64,000 bases of DNA from Bacteroidaceae bacterium (GTDB lineage Bacteria; Bacteroidota; Bacteroidia; Bacteroidales; Bacteroidaceae): assembly GCA_017447625.1 (NCBI GenBank), contig JAFSNB010000001.1:109943-173942 (forward strand). Reading direction: 5' to 3'. Within the stretch, counting starts at the first letter, position 1. Every line of letters starts with the position of its first letter. Under the pieces are notes generated by a model that was not told the DNA's origin, made no database searches, and saw only the letters and a program-made list of their open reading frames with translations. This document shows, one piece after another, positions 18,762 to 24,910 of the stretch. The translations under genes and the position numbers were made by a program.

Positions 18762-19145
18762 TCACAGATTCGAAATGACATAACGTTCATACTTCAAAGA
18801 AGGTTCTCCAAAGTTTATCAGTAATGCTATTTCCTTATTGGCCACACGAGCGTAATTAATAGCCTGAGATCGTTGATAGTCCTCTAATTCTTTTACTGCT
18901 TTTAATTCCACAATAATGCAATTATAGCATATGAAATCAGGAACAAACTCAGTGGATAATACTTTATTACGATATTCCGCAAATACTGGTTCCTCTCTCA
19001 GATAAGGAATTTCCTGCTCCTGGAATTCAACTTCTAATGCATCTTGATAGACTTTCTCTGAAAAGCCACAACCAAAGTACCGATGTACAGCCATAGCTGC
19101 TCCGATAATTTTATATGTATCCTCTTTATAGAGAAAGCTATCCAT
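18762..19145 (-). CDS. GxxExxY family protein (PD-(D/E)XK-like)
   Basis: 127 aa, named after the G-x-x-E-x-x-Y motif, here G-F-S-E-K-V-Y followed by Q-D-A-L. F-V-P-D-F-I and I-V-E-L-K-A-V (D and E-x-K) fit the nuclease-like catalytic core expected of this family; the C-terminus I-A-L-L-I-N-F-G is typical. Biological role is not established. It sits between korB and korA, inside two nested sets of inverted CACAGATT/AATCTGTG repeats, and its own stop codon (TGA of AATCTGTGAAA) belongs to the inner repeat. This looks like a gene delivered with its repeat frame; mobility is inference. Confidence 0.85.
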   Translation of the reverse strand: MDSFLYKEDTYKIIGAAMAVHRYFGCGFSEKVYQDALEVEFQEQEIPYLREEPVFAEYRNKVLSTEFVPDFICYNCIIVELKAVKELEDYQRSQAINYARVANKEIALLINFGEPSLKYERYVISNL

Positions 19146-19165
19146 TTGTGTCGCCTATTAACGAA

Positions 19166-19237
19166 AATCTGTGAAATTTAGAAATAAAATTGAAAACTAT
19201 ACGCTTTTAATCTGTGTAATCTGCGTAATCTGTGGTT
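19166..19237. repeat. right inner and outer repeats around the GxxExxY gene
   Basis: Inner AAATCTGTGAAAT at 19166-19178 and outer AATCTGTGTAATCTGCGTAA, then TCTGTGGTT, at 19209-19237, both inverted relative to the left side. Confidence 0.8.
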
Positions 19238-19245
19238 TATAGTTC

Positions 19246-21114
19246 TTATTTGATTAGTTGTTTGAATGCTTCAACAAGTTCTGACACCACGAAGGGCTGG
19301 CCCTTGACTTGGTTGAACTGGGCGGGAACGAAGCCATCGACCTTCATGCGGAGGTAGGCGGCGAGCTGCCCCATGTTCTGCTCGGCAACGACGACACGCG
19401 GGTACTTCTTGAGCACGGCGGCGGTGTTGGCAGGCAGCGGGTTCAGGTAACGGAACTGTGCAAGAGCAATCTTGTTGCCCTGAGCACGGAGCTCATCCAT
19501 TGCTGCGTGCAGATGACCATAGGTGCTGCCGAAGCCTACGATGAGGAGGTCGGCATCGTCCTTGTCACCCTCTACCTCGAGGTCGGGAACCTGGATCTTG
19601 GCGATCTTCTCTGCGCGGAGACGGGTCATCAGATCGTGGTTCTCGGGGTTGGTCGAGATGGCACCCGTCTTGTTGTCCTTCTCCAGTCCGCCAAGGATGT
19701 GAGTGAAGCCCTCGCGACCGGGCACAGCCCAGTAGCGGGTGCCGTTTTCAGCACGCATATAGGGTGTCCACTGTCCGCGCAGCTCCTCGGGAACATACGG
19801 GGGATTGATACTGTCCATCTTCTGCAGGTCGGGCAGGCGGAAGGCGCCGGAGCCGTTGGCTACAAAGGCATCGGTGAGGAGCACGACGGGAGTCATGTGT
19901 TCCAAAGCCATCTTTGCGGCATCGTAGGCGGCATAGAAACAGTCGGTGGGGCTGGTGGCAGCCAACACGGGCATCGGACTCTCGCCGTTACGTCCGAACA
20001 GCACCTGCAAGAGGTCTGTCTGCTCCGACTTGGTGGGCAGGCCGGTGGCGGGACCGCCACGCTGCACGTCGAGCACCACAAGCGGCAGTTCCATAATCAC
20101 GCCGAGGTTCATAGCCTCACTCTTCAGGCAGATGCCTGGGCCTGATGTACTGGTAACAGCCAGCGCACCGGCGAACGAAGCTCCGAGAGCGGATGCACAG
20201 CCGGCAATCTCATCCTCACACTGAACGGTCTTCACGCCGAGGCTCTTGTGTTTGGAGAGCTCATGGAGAACGTCGGTGGCGGGGGTGATGGGATATGAAC
20301 CGAGATATAACTGGAGGCCGGCCTTCTCTGCTGCGGCGATGAAACCGTAGGCAGTGGCCTTGTTGCCCGTGATGTCCATATATCGGCCCGGCTTCTTGTC
20401 CGTGGTTTCAATGCGATATACGTTCATTGCGGACGAGTGGGTGTTGTGTCCGTAGTCGAAACCGGCCTGAATCACCTTGATATTAGCCTCAGCGATGGCA
20501 GGCTTCTTGGCGAACTTCTCACGCAGGAAGTTGAAGGCCACGTCGAGGTCGCGGCTGAAGAGCCAGCATACGAGACCAAGAGCGAACATATTGCGGCACT
20601 TCAGAGCGGACTTAATATCCATACTGCCCCCCCCTACGGCCCCCGAGGGGGCCCCAATTAGCGCGTCCTTCACTATCGTGGTGATTGGGCAAGCGATGAC
20701 GCGGTCGGGGTCAACGCCCATCTCGGCGATGTAGTCGTCGGTCTTGAACTCGGCCTTCTCCAAGTCTTTCGGTCCGAAGGAGTCGGTGTCGATGATGATT
20801 GTGGCGTTGGGCTTGGCATAGCGCAACTGTGTCTTGAATGCGGCGGCGTTCATGGCCACCAGCACGTCACAGAGGTCACCGGGCGTATATACCTGACTGG
20901 CGCCGATGTGCACCTGGAATCCTGACACACCTGTGAGCGAGCCCTGCGGGGCGCGGATATCAGCAGGGTAATCGGGGAATGTTGAGATACTGTTTCCCAC
21001 GGTAGCGGATACCGTGGAGAAGATGTTTCCAGCGAGCTGCATACCGTCGCCGCTGTCACCGGAGAAGCGAACCACCACTTGCTCCAGTTCTTTGATGTTT
21101 AGTGTTTCTGCCAT
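19246..21114 (-). CDS. korA: 2-oxoacid:ferredoxin oxidoreductase alpha subunit (KorA-like), fused gamma-alpha form, with repeat insert
   Basis: 622 aa. The N-terminal ~190 residues are the gamma domain (R-F-S-G-D-S-G-D-G-M-Q-L-A-G) and the rest the alpha domain (G-S-Y-P-I-T-P-A-T-D, S-T-S-G-P-G-I-C-L-K-S-E, P-S-K-like T-G-L-P-T-K-S-E-Q-T-D), the usual KorA arrangement. Pairs with KorB. An in-frame family A variant at 20626-20655 encodes I-G-A-P-S-G-A-V-G-G-G-S between the K-D-A-L helix and the D-I-K-S-A-L helix of the gamma domain; the same peptide (A-P-S-G-A-V-R-G-A-S) occurs in the YfhO-like protein. Start ATG 21114 fits the N-terminus. Confidence 0.93.
   Translation of the reverse strand: MAETLNIKELEQVVVRFSGDSGDGMQLAGNIFSTVSATVGNSISTFPDYPADIRAPQGSLTGVSGFQVHIGASQVYTPGDLCDVLVAMNAAAFKTQLRYAKPNATIIIDTDSFGPKDLEKAEFKTDDYIAEMGVDPDRVIACPITTIVKDALIGAPSGAVGGGSMDIKSALKCRNMFALGLVCWLFSRDLDVAFNFLREKFAKKPAIAEANIKVIQAGFDYGHNTHSSAMNVYRIETTDKKPGRYMDITGNKATAYGFIAAAEKAGLQLYLGSYPITPATDVLHELSKHKSLGVKTVQCEDEIAGCASALGASFAGALAVTSTSGPGICLKSEAMNLGVIMELPLVVLDVQRGGPATGLPTKSEQTDLLQVLFGRNGESPMPVLAATSPTDCFYAAYDAAKMALEHMTPVVLLTDAFVANGSGAFRLPDLQKMDSINPPYVPEELRGQWTPYMRAENGTRYWAVPGREGFTHILGGLEKDNKTGAISTNPENHDLMTRLRAEKIAKIQVPDLEVEGDKDDADLLIVGFGSTYGHLHAAMDELRAQGNKIALAQFRYLNPLPANTAAVLKKYPRVVVAEQNMGQLAAYLRMKVDGFVPAQFNQVKGQPFVVSELVEAFKQLIK
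20626..20655 (-). repeat. family A variant inside korA
   Basis: GCCCCCCCCTACGGCCCCCG followed by AGGGGGCCCC; same subtype as 26842-26869 in the YfhO-like gene. Confidence 0.8.
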
Positions 21115-21247
21115 TTTATATATCTAAAAATCGGGCGCAAAAATAATAATTATTTGTGATTTATGCTATTTCGCCCAACAAAACGTTACATTATGCCTCG
21201 TTTTTATGATAAAAAGCAAGGCAAGCGGTGTTTCCTGAAATCCGTTT

Positions 21248-21433
21248 TCACTCCCAAAAAGAGGTCCCGCCTTCAATCTCACCCTTAATTTCACAGTCGG
21301 TGACGATGTCGGGATCTTCCATGAAGTCAGCCGACGGGCCACCTAACCCGTCGCTTTCCACAAGGATGTGCGATACGTACTGAAGCTCTATCACTTCAAT
21401 TCTCGGAGCATTGTATGTCTGTCGTGTTTTCAT
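21248..21433 (-). CDS. small acidic protein, member 3 of a local family, downstream of the C10 peptidase
   Basis: 61 residues; ATG at 21433, three bases after the C10 peptidase stop, so clearly co-transcribed. M-K-T-R-Q-T-Y-N-A-P-R-I-E-V-I-E-L and H-I-L-V-E-S-D-G resemble the N-terminal halves of the two other small proteins; the remainder is acidic and ends in S-F-W-E. Position right behind a C10 protease invites comparison with SpeB/Spi-type inhibitors, but the relatives follow non-C10 tail-bearing remnants, so an inhibitor role is only one possibility. No signal peptide. Confidence 0.7.
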   Translation of the reverse strand: MKTRQTYNAPRIEVIELQYVSHILVESDGLGGPSADFMEDPDIVTDCEIKGEIEGGTSFWE

Positions 21434-21436
21434 CGT

Positions 21437-24400
21437 TTATTTAACGATAATCAGTTTCCTATTTATTATGCAAACGCCGGGCTTGGGCAATTGTGCATTA
21501 TGCATTATGAATTGTGAATTGATTCTGCGTCCCGCAAGGTCATATACCGCGCCAGCCCCATTATGCATTATGCATTGTGCATTATGAATTTCTTCAATGA
21601 GCGTCGGCAACCCGCTGGATATGGAGAGTGCTGGCATCGAGAGAGAAGAGATGCTGGTACCCTCGATCCAGGCGCGGAACGGCGGCAACGGCGAACCTGC
21701 AGAGAAGGATTGCTTCGTGAACGCGCTACCGTCAGAGTTCAGGGCATAAACATCCGTGGGGCAAGTCTTGACAGTGGAGCCACAGAACTTGAAGTTGTTG
21801 CCGCTGACGCTGGCGGTGGCAGTGGGTTCTATGTGCGCATTTTCGCCGATGAAACGGACGTTTTTGCCCGTCATCTGCCATTCGTCTCCCCACGTATCGC
21901 CCGGTACTGCGATGATGTAGGGGGTGTTGGCCGTCATCGTATTCTCTGTGACATAGTCGAAATAAACGTGCTCGGAGGCGTCGCCCGTGAAGGTTTTGAG
22001 CCAGAAGTTCTTGCCTGTGTCGGCAGAGCTGTGGAACCAATCAACTATCTTGCCACTTACAGAGCCGTCATCTACTCTCACCTCCGAGACCGCAAAGGGC
22101 AGACAGATTGAGTTCCAGCCGCTATTTCCGCCCGCCGGAAGGGTGAAGGTTCGCTGGTAAGTGATATCGTCAGCTGTGAAGGCTACGGGGGTGAAGAATT
22201 CGTAGCCGTCCTGCAGGGTTATGTTCGCTGCCGCTGAGCCTTTGACCACGTTACAAGCGTTGAGACCTGCGGGTACGTCTGCGTCTTCAGCCAACAGATA
22301 GAGGCAGTTGGGATTGGAACTGGGTGTTACAGTTGGGACGGTGCTCAGGCTTGTCAGGTCGAGACAGAGGGCAGAGCCTGCGTCAATTACAGCTGCTGTC
22401 GGGCAGATGGTGTTGGTGCCGTCGTCGTTGTAAGCCAGATAGCCCTCCCCCATCTGATAGCGCGAGCTGAAGAGAAGCTGCTGAGTACGTGTCTTCATAT
22501 CTCCTCCCTCTTCATAGCCCTGGCTGTAGGTGAAACGCAGGCAATAATACTTGCCTAACTCCAGACCCGTATATTCGAAAGTTACATCTGTGGAGCCGCT
22601 CCTTGCAATAGTTATATTTTTCTGGAGCAAAGTGGCTGAGGTGTAATCATCTATATCCGCCTCCGCACTCTCGTATTTGCGTAGCGAGCAGTTCAGGTGG
22701 CTTGCGAAACTGTTATCGGCAGAGGGATTGTTCACGGTCGCCGTAACGCGCAGGGCATTGCCGTAGAGTTTACCACTTACTGCGTCCAGATTCGCTATCT
22801 CATACGTCATTGTCAGCTCTTGTGTGTTCGTGGCATCGCTGGCGGTGATGGTGACGGTTTGGGAGCCTATCTGCGTTCCTGCACCTATGTGTTTCCCTTC
22901 TTTGTTGGTACTACTTGAGGAATATAAAGACAATGTTTGTTCACCCGCCGTGGTCGGAATATAGGAAAAGTGTGCATCAACAGTCTGCCCGGCAGGTACG
23001 TCAAGCTCCTTACCCATAACTACATAGCCGTTGACGCAGAGGATTACGTTCCCATGATAATCCACAGCTCCGCCTGTTATGTGGGCCGTAACCTCCTGTT
23101 CGTAGCCTTGAGTCAAATAACCTTCGGCTTCAGAGTCTCCCGAAATCGCTAATGTGGCACTTGCGGGAAGAACGGTTGCCGGGATTGGCACGTTGATGGT
23201 CAGTTCGTCGCCGCTAATTACAGCTGTCATCTGATAGCGATCGCCGTCGTAGCACTCCTGCCAGGTGTCACTGCCTTCAGGACGGCTCATCACCCTTATG
23301 TAATAAGTGCCGTCGGCCACGGTATTCGGGATGGAAAGGTCTGTTCTGGTTTCATTCTTATTTTTGTTGAAATCCGGAAACGTATAGCTTGATTCAAATA
23401 GGGAATAAACAAACTCGCCGCTCTCATTGAACATCTGCACGGCATAGTCGATAGTGTAGCTGCCCAATTTATAATTATAGAGAAGGTATTGGAGATTGAT
23501 TCCTGAGAAGGCTCCCGTCTCTCCATCCCGTGTGTATGTCTTGCTTGTAGCGTTGACATCGGGCGAGCCGAGGTTGAACCTTTCGAGTGACAGGCAATAG
23601 TCTGCGTTGCCAGTCACAGGCGGCTGAATACCGATTATGGCACCCTGCGAAAAACTGAAGCCGTCCAATGTGGAAGAGCCTCCGATACCCTGATCGTATG
23701 GATTGAGGGCGGAGAGACGGAAATAGCCGTCACTTCTGCCACTCCATCCCCAGTTGATGTGGAAGTAGTCGTCGGTGTCGTAGCCGTCGCACACGAATGA
23801 GTGTCCGCTGTCGGCGCTCTGACCTCCAAGAGCAACAGGCCGTCCGCTGGCCAGTTCGCTGTAGATGAGCGTGACCCACTCCAGATAACTGTAGTTCTTG
23901 CGGTAGGTGTTGCGCACCCCGCCGTCATAGCCAAAATACGCTTTCAGAGCCTCACCGATACATTCGTTGTAAGCACTTGAGCCGCCATTTTCTGAAAGGC
24001 CATATTTCATCCGCAACGACCACCCGCAGTACTGCATCAACGTGGCAACTGCATCTGCCGCAGCGCCCGTACTGCTACTAGTATATGTTGAAGTCATTGA
24101 AGACCAGTCGAAGGTAGTGCCCTCAATGCCATCTAAGGACAGATTATATGAGGCTTTATTTTTGTCCTTCGTCGTTGTTGTATAGCCAGGAATCGCGCTG
24201 CATGCCTCAGTAGGCCATTTATAGTAATACAATATCTGCGCCATCGCAGTGGCCACACAACCGGTCACAGTTTTTTCCTCATCTATCGTAGGGCAGTAGG
24301 CGTTATACGGAGCTCCCTGATCCCATCGGGTGGCAATCATGGGTTGAATGGAGTGGCGAGTAGGAGAAGACCCCTCTAAATCTCCCCGTGAGGGGAGACT

Positions 24401-24838
24401 TCCTTTACGGTTGGAGGCATATTGAGAGCCAGCCGACTCCTCTAACCAGTCAAACTGTTCCGCATATCCGTCAAGCATATAGCGCAGACCGTCAGGCATA
24501 GCCTCGTCGCTGATGTGGCCGCTGTCCGAATATCCGAGTATTGCTTCGGTGCGGTCGTCACCGCTCACGATCACGAATCCGCCGGAGTCCTCTACATTAA
24601 ATATATAATAAGCCTCGCTCTCCGCTCCCTCTTTCAGGGGGAGTTTGCTCAGGTTCCGACTCGGGGCTTTCTTCTTAGCGGTCTTCCCGTCAGCAGATGA
24701 AGCGGTCTGAGAGCCTTTCCTCTTGGCCAAAAATGTCTTTGCCAGCTGCAAAGCCTCCTGCTCGCTCACCTTATCGGCCCAGACCGTGATTGGGAGCAAC
24801 AGTAAAACCGCTATAATCAGTAATCCAAACTTTCGCAT
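21437..24838 (-). CDS. secreted C10-family cysteine protease (streptopain-like)
   Basis: 1133 aa from ATG 24838 (the codon before it is TTG). Signal peptide M-R-K-F-G-L-L-I-I-A-V-L-L-L-L-P-I-T-V-W-A; Spi-like propeptide (A-Y-Y-I-F-N-V, G-G-F-V-I-V-S-G-D-D-R); catalytic domain with Cys194 in T-V-T-G-C-V-A-T-A-M-A-Q and His346 in G-H-S-F-V-C-D-G-Y; N-W-G-W-S-G follows. C-terminal beta domains follow. Residues ~143-158 come from a family A variant exactly between propeptide and mature enzyme (just before I-Q-P-M-I-A-T-R-W). The end carries E-I-H-N-A-Q-C-I-M-H-N-G-A-G-A-V-Y-D-L-A-G-R-R, coded by an ATAATGC repeat and nearly identical to the M6 peptidase end, then a divergent tail. Predicted surface or secreted protease. 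Confidence 0.92.
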   Translation of the reverse strand: MRKFGLLIIAVLLLLPITVWADKVSEQEALQLAKTFLAKRKGSQTASSADGKTAKKKAPSRNLSKLPLKEGAESEAYYIFNVEDSGGFVIVSGDDRTEAILGYSDSGHISDEAMPDGLRYMLDGYAEQFDWLEESAGSQYASNRKGSLPSRGDLEGSSPTRHSIQPMIATRWDQGAPYNAYCPTIDEEKTVTGCVATAMAQILYYYKWPTEACSAIPGYTTTTKDKNKASYNLSLDGIEGTTFDWSSMTSTYTSSSTGAAADAVATLMQYCGWSLRMKYGLSENGGSSAYNECIGEALKAYFGYDGGVRNTYRKNYSYLEWVTLIYSELASGRPVALGGQSADSGHSFVCDGYDTDDYFHINWGWSGRSDGYFRLSALNPYDQGIGGSSTLDGFSFSQGAIIGIQPPVTGNADYCLSLERFNLGSPDVNATSKTYTRDGETGAFSGINLQYLLYNYKLGSYTIDYAVQMFNESGEFVYSLFESSYTFPDFNKNKNETRTDLSIPNTVADGTYYIRVMSRPEGSDTWQECYDGDRYQMTAVISGDELTINVPIPATVLPASATLAISGDSEAEGYLTQGYEQEVTAHITGGAVDYHGNVILCVNGYVVMGKELDVPAGQTVDAHFSYIPTTAGEQTLSLYSSSSTNKEGKHIGAGTQIGSQTVTITASDATNTQELTMTYEIANLDAVSGKLYGNALRVTATVNNPSADNSFASHLNCSLRKYESAEADIDDYTSATLLQKNITIARSGSTDVTFEYTGLELGKYYCLRFTYSQGYEEGGDMKTRTQQLLFSSRYQMGEGYLAYNDDGTNTICPTAAVIDAGSALCLDLTSLSTVPTVTPSSNPNCLYLLAEDADVPAGLNACNVVKGSAAANITLQDGYEFFTPVAFTADDITYQRTFTLPAGGNSGWNSICLPFAVSEVRVDDGSVSGKIVDWFHSSADTGKNFWLKTFTGDASEHVYFDYVTENTMTANTPYIIAVPGDTWGDEWQMTGKNVRFIGENAHIEPTATASVSGNNFKFCGSTVKTCPTDVYALNSDGSAFTKQSFSAGSPLPPFRAWIEGTSISSLSMPALSISSGLPTLIEEIHNAQCIMHNGAGAVYDLAGRRINSQFIMHNAQLPKPGVCIINRKLIIVK
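21480..21592 (-). repeat. AT-rich family D repeats at the 3' end of the C10 gene
   Basis: Two tracts of CATTATGCATTATGAATT type, at 21490-21520 and 21560-21592, both in frame and flanking the Y-D-L-A-G-R-R codons. Confidence 0.75.
24370..24398 (-). repeat. family A variant in the C10 pro-mature junction
   Basis: CCCCTCTAAATCTCCCCGTG followed by AGGGGAGA; translated G-S-L-P-S-R-G-D-L-E-G-S. Confidence 0.75.
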
Positions 24839-24910
24839 CAATAAAATTTACGATTTAAAGACCCACCCCCGACCCCTCCCGTAATGGAGGGGAGACCTGC
24901 GGGGTGAATT

